From Luteibacter sp. dw_328 (GTDB lineage Bacteria; Pseudomonadota; Gammaproteobacteria; Xanthomonadales; Rhodanobacteraceae), in assembly GCF_018449605.1 (NCBI RefSeq), contig NZ_JAAVUW010000004.1, positions 310,001 through 374,000 on the forward strand: a stretch of DNA of 64,000 bases. The letters are read 5' to 3'. The notes beneath the pieces were generated by a model. That model had not been told where the DNA came from. It saw only the letters and a list, made by a program, of their open reading frames with translations, and made no database searches. Every line of letters starts with the position of its first letter. Positions within the stretch are counted from its first letter, which is position 1. Shown one piece after another: positions 9,330 through 18,644 of the stretch. A program made the position numbers and the translations under genes.

Positions 9330-10856
9330 ATGAGAGCTTATGCGCGCACCGTCCTCGCGATGCTGGCGGCTGCTGGCACGTGCGCGTCGGCAGCGGCCGT
9401 GACGCGAGACGAGACCAGCGTTGCCGGATTGACGATCCTGACCGTGGCCGACGACGACAATCGGGTCGAGGTCGAATCGAAGATCGAGGCGTGGCTCGAC
9501 GACGGCAAGCGGATTGCCCTGGCCGGTTCCGCGTCGTTGCTTCGCTTGCTCCGGCCGAACGGCGTGTACGCGTGGCCGACAAGCAACACCATCGTGCTCG
9601 ATCCGGGTTCGGGCCTGGGTATCTTCGGCTTCGATGCCACCGATGCGACTCAGCGCCTCGCCGTGCTGCGTGCCTGGACCTGGGCCGAGCGTGCACAGGT
9701 GAGCGACGTAACGCGACCCATCCGGTCGGCGGAGGCAACGCGACGTTCGTTCGATGTCAGCTTCGACCTTTCAGCGGCATCGCCTTCCTCCGTTTGCCGC
9801 GCATTCCGCAGGAAGCTGGCCGCGACCCTGTTCAGTCAAGGGTTGCCCACAAGCGATGAGCTGCGCCCCTTCGCGATCGAGGTCCGACGCTGGTGCCAGT
9901 ACGGCAACCTCTCGATGCACCTCGCCGCAGCACCGAAATTTACCATCTTCCCGTTTCGCGGCACCGACGAGCCCCGGCTGAGTCTCGTCACCGAATGGGC
10001 GCTCTTGCGTAACGACGATCCGATCGAACCGGGCGGAACGAGCTTCGTGTTCTGGGCCAAAACCATCGGCGAGGGCGGTGGCAGCGGTTTCGGGCGGCGA
10101 TCCGGTACGGAAGGCTATTTCGACGCGGATCAGGGCGGATTACGGCGCTTGCTCGATGCGTCGATCCATAGTGGCTGGGGACCGATTGAATACGACGGCG
10201 TCGCGTCCGCCTGGCCCGTGAACTCATCGTTCCCCGGTACCGAGAAAACACAATTGTTCCTGTGCGATCGGCCCGGCGGCCCGGACCTTTTCGGCTGTCC
10301 GCAGCGGCCGACGCTACGTTCCCTTTATCCGGCCGATTCCATCGATGGCGTCGTGACGGTGTCGCGGGCCGAGCGCTTCATCGTCGGTGGCAACGCCCAG
10401 GCCGGCGTCTCCGTCGACTCGACGGGGAAGATCACGCCGAACATGAGTTTCAGCCTGAACCTGGTACAGGCGACGACGGACACCGCGCAGTCGGAAATGC
10501 GTCTGGTGCAGACGCGGACCAATGCAGACACGACGTACTACCGGACCACGCGATGGACGCCCGATGTACCGGCCATCTACCAGTGGATCAATGCGCGCGG
10601 TCACCGGGGTAGCCTCGCCCAGGCCACGCCGCTCGCCGCCACGCTGAATCCGCAGTACGAGGTCGTCTGGGAGTTTCCATTGCGGGGTAATGAAGGGCGC
10701 CGGTTGTCGTACAACATGATTTACGAAGCGGGTTGGAACACGTGCTTCAACGGCCCCAACTGTGCCACCCATGTACAGCCCTCGGATCGCACCCTGCAGG
10801 CAAAGGCACGGGTGGGCTGGAAGGACCGCCTCAGGCTCACGGTTCCCTACGACTGA
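9330..10856 (+). CDS. secreted protein resembling leukocidin/hemolysin beta-pore-forming toxins
   Basis: The 508-residue product has a Sec signal peptide (about residues 1-23, MRAYARTVLAMLAAAGTCASA). From about residue 300 on it can be aligned by eye with staphylococcal alpha-hemolysin: AWP..., then YPADSID (about 333-339) against YPRNSID, then a Ser/Gly/Val-rich stretch with DSTGKI against DDTGKI in the pore-stem region, then a segment ending NPQYEVVWEFPL...YNMIYE against SPDFATVITMDR...DVIYE. The N-terminal 200-250 residues are extra and unrecognised; Vibrio cytolysins also carry added domains. Possible disulfide pairs are CDRPGGPDLFGC and CFNGPNC. It appears monocistronic, between dapE and a convergent glycosidase gene. 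The assignment rests on remembered alignment, not a search. Confidence 0.55.
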   Translation: MRAYARTVLAMLAAAGTCASAAAVTRDETSVAGLTILTVADDDNRVEVESKIEAWLDDGKRIALAGSASLLRLLRPNGVYAWPTSNTIVLDPGSGLGIFGFDATDATQRLAVLRAWTWAERAQVSDVTRPIRSAEATRRSFDVSFDLSAASPSSVCRAFRRKLAATLFSQGLPTSDELRPFAIEVRRWCQYGNLSMHLAAAPKFTIFPFRGTDEPRLSLVTEWALLRNDDPIEPGGTSFVFWAKTIGEGGGSGFGRRSGTEGYFDADQGGLRRLLDASIHSGWGPIEYDGVASAWPVNSSFPGTEKTQLFLCDRPGGPDLFGCPQRPTLRSLYPADSIDGVVTVSRAERFIVGGNAQAGVSVDSTGKITPNMSFSLNLVQATTDTAQSEMRLVQTRTNADTTYYRTTRWTPDVPAIYQWINARGHRGSLAQATPLAATLNPQYEVVWEFPLRGNEGRRLSYNMIYEAGWNTCFNGPNCATHVQPSDRTLQAKARVGWKDRLRLTVPYD

Positions 10857-10861
10857 AGGGA

Positions 10862-11650
10862 TCAGTGCGCCTTCGGAAACACCGCGATCATGCCCGCGTA
10901 CGGCTTGGTCATGAACGCCGGCGCGCCCGCATAGCCGTCGTCCGGTGTGAAGGCCTGGGAGATTGTGCCGTCGAGGAACAGGGCATCCCGGCAGCCGATC
11001 TCGTCGCGGAACAGGCGCGCGAAACTGTGGAAGTTCACCGGCGCACGGCTGACCACGAACACCACTTCATGCGGTGTCCTGGCACAAACGCCGCTGCGCC
11101 ATTTCATGCTGTCCGAACCGTTGTCGAACTGCGGGTTGATCTCGCCGTCGATGACCAGCATGGGACCGGACTGGGTTGCCCAGCGTGCCTTGCGTCCGGC
11201 GTCGCGAAACCCTTCGCTGGTGTGGATGTCGGCGGTGCCATCGTCGTAGACGGCGAACACGCCGTTGGGCAACAGCGAAAAGTTGCCTGACCGCGGGTTG
11301 CCGTGGATCAGATTCAACGGGACCAGTGCCTTGCCGTTCTCGACATACAGGCCGAGCGGTTTGAACTCGCGATCGTAGATGCCCGCGTTGGTGGCGAACG
11401 ACAGCGGTCTACCCTTGCCCGCGGTCCAGGTCCTCAGCGCGTCAATCGTGCCGAAAGGCTGGTCGGTGTCCGGATTACGCCAGTGAAGCTCGATGTCTTC
11501 ACGGCGCGTGTCGACGGTCACCGCGAAATAGGACTGGCTGTCGAAGACCAGGTCGCGGCTATCTACGGCGTCCGCTGGCGCAACGCAACCCATGGCGGTG
11601 GCTGCCAGGGTCGTCGCGATGGCGATGCGGGCCAGAAAGGGGCGGGTCAT
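10862..11650 (-). CDS. phosphodiester glycosidase family (NAGPA/DUF2233) lipoprotein
   Basis: About 262 residues. The chosen start MTRPFLARIAIATTLAATAMGC gives a short basic region, a hydrophobic core and a weak lipobox at Cys22, so an exported lipoprotein is likely. Longer starts at 11674 and 11698 are possible, and none has a strong ribosome site. The core matches the phosphodiester glycosidase family: TNAGIYDREFKPLGLYVENGK, then NFSLLPNGVFAVYDDG, and later a conserved RSGVCARTPHEVVFVVS segment. The founding enzyme removes GlcNAc from phosphodiesters; the bacterial substrates are mostly unknown. It is convergent with the pore-forming-toxin-like gene, 5 bp apart. Confidence 0.8.
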   Translation of the reverse strand: MTRPFLARIAIATTLAATAMGCVAPADAVDSRDLVFDSQSYFAVTVDTRREDIELHWRNPDTDQPFGTIDALRTWTAGKGRPLSFATNAGIYDREFKPLGLYVENGKALVPLNLIHGNPRSGNFSLLPNGVFAVYDDGTADIHTSEGFRDAGRKARWATQSGPMLVIDGEINPQFDNGSDSMKWRSGVCARTPHEVVFVVSRAPVNFHSFARLFRDEIGCRDALFLDGTISQAFTPDDGYAGAPAFMTKPYAGMIAVFPKAH

Positions 11651-11778
11651 GCGGGAAAGCTGGGGGTGGGGCATCCGTCGATGTTCGCCGGGTCGCACTG
11701 GCCTTGCAAGGGGCGAAACGCCGCCTTCGCACGGTGAGGGGGTAAACTCCCGGGTTTTCCCCCCCTGCTGTCATCGCC

Positions 11779-12267
11779 ATGCCCTATACGCCCATTGTCG
11801 CCACGCTCGGCTATGTCATGTCGCCAGACGGCCAGCGCGTACTCATGATTCACCGTAATGCCCGCCATGACGATCAGCATCTGGGCAAGTACAACGGCCT
11901 CGGCGGAAAAATGGAGCCGGGCGAGGACATCGCCGCGTGCATGCGTCGCGAGATCATGGAAGAGGCCGGCATCGAATGCCTCGAGATGCGCCTGCGTGGC
12001 ACGTTGAACTGGCCAGGCTTCGGCAAGAACGGCGAGGACTGGCTAGGCTTTATCTTCATCATCGACCGCTACTCCGGAACGCCGTTCGAGTCGAACCCTG
12101 AAGGCAAGCTGGAATGGGTGCCGGTGAGTGGGCTCGATGCCTTGCCGATGTGGGAAGGCGACCGCCACTTCCTGCCGCTGGTGTTCGACGCCGACCCCCG
12201 GCCGTTTCACGGGGTGATGCCGTACAAGGACGGGCGCATGGTTTCTTGGGGCGTGACGCGGCTTTAA
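11779..12267 (+). CDS. NUDIX hydrolase, MutT / 8-oxo-dGTP diphosphatase-like
   Basis: A 162-residue protein with a full NUDIX box (about residues 41-63; G-K-M-E-P-G-E-D ... R-R-E-I-M-E-E-A-G-I), which binds the metal and the diphosphate. The closest described type is the Nudix class acting on oxidised purine nucleotides, with LGKYNGLGGKMEPGE near its start, but the substrate cannot be read from sequence. No clear ribosome site precedes the ATG at 11779, so the mRNA may be leaderless. It is divergent from the glycosidase gene and convergent with parC. Confidence 0.85.
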   Translation: MPYTPIVATLGYVMSPDGQRVLMIHRNARHDDQHLGKYNGLGGKMEPGEDIAACMRREIMEEAGIECLEMRLRGTLNWPGFGKNGEDWLGFIFIIDRYSGTPFESNPEGKLEWVPVSGLDALPMWEGDRHFLPLVFDADPRPFHGVMPYKDGRMVSWGVTRL

Positions 12268-12271
12268 GAGC

Positions 12272-12332
12272 ATCGCCGCTGAAGCGGCTCCCACGCAGCG
12301 CGGCTATTTGTGGGAGCCGATTCATCGGCGAT
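12272..12332. repeat. inverted pair of REP palindromes between convergent genes
   Basis: One copy on the minus strand (ATCGCCGCTGAAGCGGCTCC, 12272-12294) faces one on the plus strand (TGTGGGAGCCGATTCATCGG..., 12309-12332). The pair sits in the 93-bp gap between the convergent NUDIX gene and parC and could act as a bidirectional mRNA end. Confidence 0.8.
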
Positions 12333-12360
12333 GGCCCCGGCAGGGGCCACCAGCCATGCC

Positions 12361-14601
12361 TCAACCCGTGGTTTCGATCCGCTCCACACGACGCAGCCCA
12401 CGCGGCAACACCCCGCCACGCGTCGCACGGCTACCGCCGTACTCGACAAGGTCGGCCCACTTCAGCGTCAGCTTGCGCTGCCCCGCGTAAAGCGTGATTT
12501 CACCCTTGCCCTCGGTGACCACCGCAACACCGACCACGCGTTCTTCGCCCGATGCCAGCTTGGCCTTGGGAATCTCGATGAGCTTGTTGCCCTTGCCCTT
12601 TTCGAGTTCCGGCAGCTCGGCTACCGAGAACATGAGCAAGTGGCCTTCGCCAGTGACCACCACGATACGGTCGCGCGACGGGTCGGCGGAGATCGTCGGC
12701 GCCAGCACGCGGGCGCCATCACTGAGGGAGATGATTTGCTTGCCGGCCTTCTGCCGACCCGTCAGCGCTTCGAAGCGGGTGACGAAGCCGTAGCCGAAGT
12801 CGGTCGCCAGCACGATGCGGGTGTCGTTGTCCGCGGTGACGAGGGCATCGAAGCGCGCGCCCGCGGGCGGGCTGAAGCGGCCCGTCAATGGTTCGCCGTT
12901 GCCTCGTGCAGAGGGCAGCGTATGTGCCGGCGTCGCATAGGCGCGGCCGGTGGAATCGATGAAGGCGACCTGTTGCGTCGTACGCGCACGGGAGATCGCC
13001 AGCAGGCTGTCACCATCGCGGTAAGACAGGGCCTCGCCGTCGATGTCGTGCCCCTTGCCGGCGCGCACCCAGCCCTTCTGCGACAAGACCACGGTGACCG
13101 GCTCCGAAGCGACCAGCGCGCTTTCGTCCAGCGCCTGAGCCACGCTGCGCTCGATCAGCGGCGAGCGGCGCTCGTCGCCGTACTTCTCGGCGTCGCTGCG
13201 CAGCTCTTCCTTGATCAGGCTTTTCAGCTTGGCCGGCGACTTCAGCAGCACGCTGATACGCGCGCGCTCTTCCTCGAGCTTGCTGCTCTCTTCATTGATC
13301 TTCATCTCCTCGAGGCGCGCCAGCTGACGCAGCTTGGTCTCGAGGATGTAATCGGCCTGCTCTTCATCGAGACGGAACCGCGAGATAAGCACCGGCTTCG
13401 GCTCTTCCTCGGTACGGACGATCCGAATCACCTCGTCCAGATTGAGGTAGGCGATGCGCAGTGCGTCGAGCAGGTGCAGGCGGCGCTCCACCCGGCCCAG
13501 GCGATGAGTCAGGCGGCGGGTGACGGTGTCGGTGCGGAAACGCAGCCACTCCGTCAGGACCATCTTGAGGTCCTTCACCTGCGGCCGTCCGTCCAGGCCG
13601 ATCATGTTCATGTTGACGCGGAAGCTCTTCTCGAGATCCGTCGTGGCGAACAGGTGCTGCATCATCTCGTCCGCATCGACGCGGTTCGAGCGCGGCACGA
13701 GCACCAGCCGGATCGGGTTCTCGTGATCCGATTCGTCGCGCAGGTCTTCGATCATCGGCAACTTCTTCGCGCGCATCTGCGCGGCGATCTGCTCGAGGAT
13801 CTTCGACGGCGATACCTGGTGCGGCAGCGCGGTAATGATGATGTTGCCTTCGTCGCGCTCGTAAATGGCGCGGGCGCGGACCGAGCCGCCACCGTTCTGG
13901 TACATGGCCAGGAGCTCGCGGCGCGGCGTGATGATCTCAGCCAGCGTGGGGTAATCCGGGCCCTGGACGTGCTCGCAGAGATCGGCGATCGTCGCGTCCG
14001 GGTCGTCCAGCAGGCGAATGCAGGCGCTCGCGACTTCACGCAGGTTATGCGGCGGGATATCGGTGGCCATGCCCACGGCAATGCCCATCGAGCCATTCAG
14101 GAGCACGTGGGGCACGCGCGACGGCAGCCAGGAGGGCTCGTCCATCGTGCCGTCGAAGTTCGGCACCCAGTCTACGGTGCCGTGCTGGAGCTCAGACAGG
14201 AGCACCTCGGCGATCGGGGTCAGACGCGATTCCGTGTAGCGCATCGCCGCGAAGCTCTTCGGATCGTCCGGCGAGCCGAAGTTGCCGTGGCCGTCGACCA
14301 GCGGGTAGCGGTACGAGAAGGGCTGGGCCATCAGCACCATGGCTTCGTAGCAAGCCGAGTCGCCGTGTGGGTGGAACTTGCCGATCACGTCGCCGATGGT
14401 GCGCGCCGATTTCTTCGGCTTGGCGCTGGCCGAAAGGGCCAGTTCGCTCATCGCGTAGATGATCCGGCGCTGGACCGGCTTGAGCCCGTCACCCACGAAG
14501 GGCAGGGCGCGGTCCAGCACCACGTACATGGAATAGTCGAGGTACGCCCGCTCGGCGTAGTCCTTGAGCGGGATCTGTTCGTAATTGGCTTGCAGATTCA
14601 T
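12361..14601 (-). CDS. parC: DNA topoisomerase IV subunit A
   Basis: Breakage-reunion subunit of topoisomerase IV, which decatenates daughter chromosomes. The 746-residue length fits ParC rather than GyrA (about 870). The N-terminus [20 protein letters not shown] and the [12 protein letters not shown] quinolone-resistance region (Ser and Glu at about residues 81 and 85, both the wild-type sensitive residues) are present. The catalytic Tyr is in RYTESRL (about residue 122). The C-terminal half holds a degenerate beta-pinwheel. It is convergent with the NUDIX gene; its partner parE is not in the window. Confidence 0.95.
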   Translation of the reverse strand: MNLQANYEQIPLKDYAERAYLDYSMYVVLDRALPFVGDGLKPVQRRIIYAMSELALSASAKPKKSARTIGDVIGKFHPHGDSACYEAMVLMAQPFSYRYPLVDGHGNFGSPDDPKSFAAMRYTESRLTPIAEVLLSELQHGTVDWVPNFDGTMDEPSWLPSRVPHVLLNGSMGIAVGMATDIPPHNLREVASACIRLLDDPDATIADLCEHVQGPDYPTLAEIITPRRELLAMYQNGGGSVRARAIYERDEGNIIITALPHQVSPSKILEQIAAQMRAKKLPMIEDLRDESDHENPIRLVLVPRSNRVDADEMMQHLFATTDLEKSFRVNMNMIGLDGRPQVKDLKMVLTEWLRFRTDTVTRRLTHRLGRVERRLHLLDALRIAYLNLDEVIRIVRTEEEPKPVLISRFRLDEEQADYILETKLRQLARLEEMKINEESSKLEEERARISVLLKSPAKLKSLIKEELRSDAEKYGDERRSPLIERSVAQALDESALVASEPVTVVLSQKGWVRAGKGHDIDGEALSYRDGDSLLAISRARTTQQVAFIDSTGRAYATPAHTLPSARGNGEPLTGRFSPPAGARFDALVTADNDTRIVLATDFGYGFVTRFEALTGRQKAGKQIISLSDGARVLAPTISADPSRDRIVVVTGEGHLLMFSVAELPELEKGKGNKLIEIPKAKLASGEERVVGVAVVTEGKGEITLYAGQRKLTLKWADLVEYGGSRATRGGVLPRGLRRVERIETTG

Positions 14602-14693
14602 GGGCTTGGCTGTCCGGCTGGCGCGCTAAGGCGCGTCGTTAACCGGGTGATGTTGCCAGAAACCCGTCTCACAGGTGTAGACCCGTAGACAAA

Positions 14694-14716
14694 TGTAGGA
14701 GCCGATTCATCGGCGA
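14694..14716 (+). repeat. REP-like palindrome
   Basis: Same 23-bp sequence as at 503-525, between the stop of the minus-strand hydrolase gene and parC. Confidence 0.8.
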
Positions 14717-14752
14717 AAAGCCAACGAAGCGGTGATGCCGGGCCCATGTACC

Positions 14753-15787
14753 TCAGCGCAAAGGCTTCCCCGCGTCCACATCCTTCAAAAACCCAATCAG
14801 CCCCGTGAAATAGGTCTGCTGATCGTCATACATGGCCATATGGCCGCCCTTGGGGCACAAAAGGAACCGGGCGTTCGGCATTTTCTTCGCCATCGCCTCC
14901 ATGTATTTCGGGTCCATGGTGTCGTACTGCGCGCCGATCACCAGGGTGGGAACCTTGATGTTCTTCAGGTCCTTGCTACGGTCCCAGTGCAGCAGCTTGC
15001 CGCTTGCGCCCAGTTCGCTCGGGCCCTGCATGGACACGTAGATCTGTTCATTGATGTGGGCGAACGCGCGCTGCACCGGCTCCGGCCACTGGTCGGCCGG
15101 CATGCGCAGGATGTGCTGCTCGTAGTGCATGGGCATGAGGATCGCCATGTACTCCGGGTCGTCCGTCTTCTTCGCCGCCTCGAGGCGCTTGACCTCGGCG
15201 AGCTTCTTCTGGTCCATCGCCGGCATCAGCACCTTGTTCGCGTACTGGTTGTAGGCGGGGATGCTGTCGACCATGTTCGAGATGATCAGGCCCTTGAGAT
15301 GCTGCGGGTACTTCAGCGCGTACTCGATCGCGAGCACGCCGCCCCACGAGTGGCCAAGCAGGTAGAAATTGTCCTTATCGAGGTGCAGGGCCTGGCGCAC
15401 CTGCTCGACTTCGTCGACGAAGCGCGGTATCTCCCACAACGATTCGTCGGTGGGCTTGTCGCTGAAGGCCGAGCCCAGCTGGTCGTAGTAGTAATACTCG
15501 ACGCTCGCGCCGGGAAAGTAGCTGTCGAAGGCCTCGAAGTACTCGTGCGTCGCGCCGGGGCCACCATGCAGGAGCAGCACCTTGATGGTCGGGTTGTTGC
15601 CGACCCGCTTGGTCCAGACGCGGAATTTGCCCTTGGGGGTGTCGATCGTGATCATCTTCACGCCACCCGACAGGATGTCGTCGTGACCGGCGTGATCGAA
15701 GTACGAATTCGGTGGGGTCTCGGCAGGCGCGGCGTACGCGCAGGCGGCGACGAGCGCCAGAAGAAGGGTGGCAAGCAGACGGCGCAT
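14753..15787 (-). CDS. proline iminopeptidase-family alpha/beta hydrolase, exported
   Basis: A 344-residue alpha/beta hydrolase with a signal peptide (MRRLLATLLLALVAACAYAA). The oxyanion segment LLHGGPGATHEYFEAF (about residues 68-83) and nucleophile elbow GHSWGG (about 142-147, Ser in the centre) are those of proline iminopeptidase-type S33 hydrolases. A late His in KGGHMAMYDD completes the triad. These enzymes remove N-terminal proline from peptides, though related members act on other amides or esters. The frame is open further upstream to 15844, but the start at 15785-15787 begins the signal peptide. It looks monocistronic. Confidence 0.85.
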   Translation of the reverse strand: MRRLLATLLLALVAACAYAAPAETPPNSYFDHAGHDDILSGGVKMITIDTPKGKFRVWTKRVGNNPTIKVLLLHGGPGATHEYFEAFDSYFPGASVEYYYYDQLGSAFSDKPTDESLWEIPRFVDEVEQVRQALHLDKDNFYLLGHSWGGVLAIEYALKYPQHLKGLIISNMVDSIPAYNQYANKVLMPAMDQKKLAEVKRLEAAKKTDDPEYMAILMPMHYEQHILRMPADQWPEPVQRAFAHINEQIYVSMQGPSELGASGKLLHWDRSKDLKNIKVPTLVIGAQYDTMDPKYMEAMAKKMPNARFLLCPKGGHMAMYDDQQTYFTGLIGFLKDVDAGKPLR

Positions 15788-15862
15788 CTCGTTGTCCCAC
15801 AGGGTGTTGGCGCCGACTATCGCTGGCGGCGGGCCTGCTGACAAGTCGTAACGCGAAATAGC

Positions 15863-16696
15863 TCAAAGGGTGAAGTTCGCCTCGACCGGGAAATGGTCGG
15901 ACGGATACCGGCCGTCTTTCGACGTGGTCACGGTCTGCACCGACGTGGCCTCCACGCCGCGATAGAGAATCCAGTCGATCCGCTTCGTGGGTTTGCCGGT
16001 GAAGTCGTGGAACGTGTCTTCCGGGCCCTCCCGCTTCGGTGAGGCGGACCACGCGTCCTTCAGTGCAGCCGTGAGCGCGGCATGCGCCTCGCTCTCAGGT
16101 CCGGTATTGAAGTCGCCGGTGATGATGACGGGGACGCCGGCGGGCAACTTCCCGATCCACGCGGCCATTTCATGGGCGCTTCGTGAGCGAGCATCTTCAT
16201 CCTGATCGCGGTACGGATAGTGCGTGTCGAGCAGGTAGAAGCGCTTGTGGTCGGAGAGTCGCTCGAACAGCGCCCAGTTCACCATGCGTGGAAAGATGTT
16301 GCCCCAGGTGATGCTCGCGACCTTATCCGGAGTGTCGGAAAGCCAATAGTCGCCACTCTCGACCAGCTTGAGGCGGTCCTTCCGGTAAAAGATGCCCATG
16401 TGTTCGTCGGCGTGGCCGCCGAAGCGATCGCGGCCGAACCAGGTGTATTCCGGAAGGCGGGCGACTGTGTCGTCGCCTTGCTCTCTCGCCAGCTCCTGGG
16501 TGCCTATCACGTCCGGATGAAGCTGCCGGATGGTATCGGCGAACAGGTCCCGTCGTGCCTCCCAGCGGTTCGGTCCATCCTTTCCCGTGATGGTGCGGAC
16601 GTTAAAGGACATCACCCTGAGTTCGTCGGCGACGACTGGCTGGGCGATGGCGGTGGTGAGCGCCGCAAAGAGGGCGAATCGGGACATCCGGATCAT
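15863..16696 (-). CDS. secreted endonuclease/exonuclease/phosphatase-fold hydrolase
   Basis: A 277-residue protein with a cleavable signal (MIRMSRFALFAALTTAIAQP, cleaved near VVADELR). The mature part begins VMSFNVRT and follows the EEP fold: DVIGTQEL (catalytic Glu), a YPYRDQDE segment, ITGDFNTGPESEAH (catalytic Asp and Asn) and a C-terminal SDHFPV (catalytic Asp-His). Members include extracellular nucleases and lipid or sugar phosphatases; which one this is cannot be told. A second Met at 16687 is an alternative start. It is divergent from the next gene. Confidence 0.85.
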   Translation of the reverse strand: MIRMSRFALFAALTTAIAQPVVADELRVMSFNVRTITGKDGPNRWEARRDLFADTIRQLHPDVIGTQELAREQGDDTVARLPEYTWFGRDRFGGHADEHMGIFYRKDRLKLVESGDYWLSDTPDKVASITWGNIFPRMVNWALFERLSDHKRFYLLDTHYPYRDQDEDARSRSAHEMAAWIGKLPAGVPVIITGDFNTGPESEAHAALTAALKDAWSASPKREGPEDTFHDFTGKPTKRIDWILYRGVEATSVQTVTTSKDGRYPSDHFPVEANFTL

Positions 16697-16876
16697 GCGT
16701 GGAGGATTCCTGGAGAGGGGGAATCACCCGAATATATCGACGTAACGAGATCAATTCCGTTACCTGAGTCCCGCCTGCGAGCGACACCATGTCGCGCCCC
16801 GGATCGTCCGGGGTGGCATCCACGGGTGCGGCCAATCGGTCAGAATGGGGCGATCTTACGCAGCTGCGGAGCCGAC

Positions 16877-17359
16877 ATGAACCATCCTGAGCCAGATACG
16901 CCTCGTTCCGGCGCCAACGGTCGTCGGGTTGCGCTCGTGGTGATCCTGGTCGCATTCGTGGCCTCGGCGACCACGGCCATGCTGGCGTTCACGGCATCCC
17001 ACCGGGCGCGGACGGCGGACGCCACGGCACAAGCGGCGGACATCGCTGACCTGCGTGCGACGCTTGCAGAATGGCAGGCGCAGGTGACTGAAGCGCAGCG
17101 TGCGGGGCATGACGAAGCGCCGCAGCGCCTGGGTGTACTCAAGGCGCGAGCAGCGGCCCTGACGACGTGGAAGCCGCGGACACCCTGTGGTCAGCAAGCC
17201 CGGGAGCAGCTTCGTGTGGCGATGGATGCGCGAGTTCGGCGTATCGACGGGATGCTTGCCGGAAAGGCTGCAGGCCTGGATAGGGTCGATGAGCAGGCAA
17301 GTCTGGAAGGCGCACTTCACCAGTGTGAGGTAGAGCCAGGGCGTGACGTGAACATCTGA
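16877..17359 (+). CDS. small membrane-anchored protein, unknown function
   Basis: A 160-residue product starting MNHPEPDTPRSGANGRR. One hydrophobic segment (about residues 19-40) follows a basic stretch, so the C-terminal part should be periplasmic. That part is mostly helical and Ala/Arg/Gln-rich (ADIADLRATLAEWQAQV), with two Cys late in the chain that could pair. CGGAG five bases before the ATG supports this start, although the frame is open upstream. No family recognised. Its 3' end overlaps the convergent gene by 43 bp. Confidence 0.55.
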   Translation: MNHPEPDTPRSGANGRRVALVVILVAFVASATTAMLAFTASHRARTADATAQAADIADLRATLAEWQAQVTEAQRAGHDEAPQRLGVLKARAAALTTWKPRTPCGQQAREQLRVAMDARVRRIDGMLAGKAAGLDRVDEQASLEGALHQCEVEPGRDVNI

Positions 17360-17724
17360 AGGGCGACCGCTGGCGCAGCTTTGGCAGGCGTCTCCATGGG
17401 GCCAAGGTGGACATAGCCTGAAAACGCCTTAAAGATTCCCCAAAGGACGGCTAGCACGGCGACGCCGCCGAACACGCCGCTTTTCCAGCGGACCAGACTC
17501 TCGACCTTTCCTTCCAGGGTCTCTACCTTCTCCCTGATCGACTCGGTCGTGGTCGTCAGGTGCTTGACGTCGACCTTCAGCTCGGTCAAGCCGATCTTCA
17601 GATCGGTCACGCCGCGTTGCACCTCCAGAAGCATGCTCATCGCGACGTCACCGCTGAGGGATTGGGTGGATCCCTTCGGCTGAGCCACGTCGTTCTTCGG
17701 CGTTTCGATATGTATGGCGGGCAT
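17317..17724 (-). CDS. coiled-coil membrane protein, unknown function
   Basis: A 135-residue protein. The middle is a predicted coiled coil (TDLKIGLTELKVDVKHLTTT through EKVETLEGKVESL, about residues 40-78). One transmembrane segment follows (GVFGGVAVLAVLWGIFKAF, about 83-101) and then a short tail. AGAGG before the ATG supports the start. Its design of N-terminal coil, then W-K-S motif, then membrane segment is shared with the next gene (17780-18355), so the two are probably diverged relatives. The function is unknown. Confidence 0.6.
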   Translation of the reverse strand: MPAIHIETPKNDVAQPKGSTQSLSGDVAMSMLLEVQRGVTDLKIGLTELKVDVKHLTTTTESIREKVETLEGKVESLVRWKSGVFGGVAVLAVLWGIFKAFSGYVHLGPMETPAKAAPAVALQMFTSRPGSTSHW

Positions 17725-17779
17725 GCGGGGTACCTCTTATTTCTTGGTGCGTGGGCATCTGTTCAATTGGACGATCGGC

Positions 17780-18355
17780 TTACTCGAAGAACCGGACCAG
17801 GGTCTTTGCGCCGCCTTCGGCGAGCCAGACAAACAGCCCGCAGCAGCCCGCTGTGACGGCAGCGCTCGTCGTTCCTACGCTCTTCCATGAAGGAAGACGC
17901 TCAAGCTGCGCTTCGAACCGAATGAGCTGACTGTCAGCTCCGCGCTGGCGGCTTTCTTGCCGGTCAAACCTTTCCTCGGCTCGATCAACTCGTTCGTCGG
18001 TCCGATCAAGCCGCTCTTCGACTCCGGTGAGGCGCGCTCCGATTGCTACCGTCTGAACCTTCAGATCGACGATGTCCTCGCTGACTTTGTCGAGGCGTTT
18101 GTCCACGTTATCGAAACGCCTGTCCATGTTGTCCAGACGCTTGTCCATCTCGCCCAGACGCTTGTCCATGCTGTCCAGGCGTCCGTCCATCATCTGGAGC
18201 CTTCCGTCGATGCTTCTGAGCAGGGTCTCGATAGTCACCGGATCATCCTTCCTGAGTTCTGCTTTGGTAACGTCAGCGTAGCGGTGCGGATAGTCACCTG
18301 AATTGAGAATCGCGACCGATTTCGAAGCATTAGTCGTCGGGTTGAGAATTGTCAT
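17780..18355 (-). CDS. heptad-repeat coiled-coil membrane protein, unknown function
   Basis: A 191-residue product starting MTILNPTTNASKSVAIL, preceded by GGAGAGCTCCC. The centre is a long coiled coil of repeated seven-residue units RLDxMDK (about residues 45-90), encoded by at least six tandem 21-bp repeats, and then a second coil with RLDRTDERVDRAEERFDRQ. A short hydrophobic segment near the C-terminus (TTSAAVTAGCCGLFVWLA) follows an LPSWKSV motif, as in its neighbour. The frame is open upstream to 18511 but without a ribosome site. No known family or partner recognised; a scaffold or tether is one guess. Confidence 0.6.
   Translation of the reverse strand: MTILNPTTNASKSVAILNSGDYPHRYADVTKAELRKDDPVTIETLLRSIDGRLQMMDGRLDSMDKRLGEMDKRLDNMDRRFDNVDKRLDKVSEDIVDLKVQTVAIGARLTGVEERLDRTDERVDRAEERFDRQESRQRGADSQLIRFEAQLERLPSWKSVGTTSAAVTAGCCGLFVWLAEGGAKTLVRFFE
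18093..18218. repeat. six tandem 21-bp repeats in the coiled-coil gene
   Basis: Units of 21 bp (for example AGACGCTTGTCCATGCTGTC plus one base) follow each other at 18093, 18114, 18135, 18156, 18177 and 18198. Each encodes one heptad of the coil. Changes in copy number would keep the reading frame. Confidence 0.75.
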
Positions 18356-18644
18356 GGGAGCTCTCCGCAAGGGCCGATCAAGATTGGCCCGCAGAGGGTA
18401 GGGCGTCTGTAGCTCTCGCTCGCACGAAGAGGTCGGACGTTGCTGTGGAAACGTCAGAATGCCATGGGCCTGCGTGGAAGGATCGAGCATCTCTCGAATG
18501 AACGCGACCAACCGTGCATCGGAATGATTCAGACGAGTGCATCAAAAAATATGGTCGTTGCCCTACAGACAGCTTCAAGTTGTTTTGATGCGGTCTTTCC
18601 GTTACCTGTGTCGTCGCTGTCGAAGCCTCGCAGGCAACCACCTG

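Noticed and set aside
12310..14688. 792-residue open frame on the plus strand across parC
   Set aside because: It is antisense to parC, which has complete family motifs. Long antisense frames are expected in high-GC DNA, and its translation shows the His/Arg/Asp-rich shadow composition.
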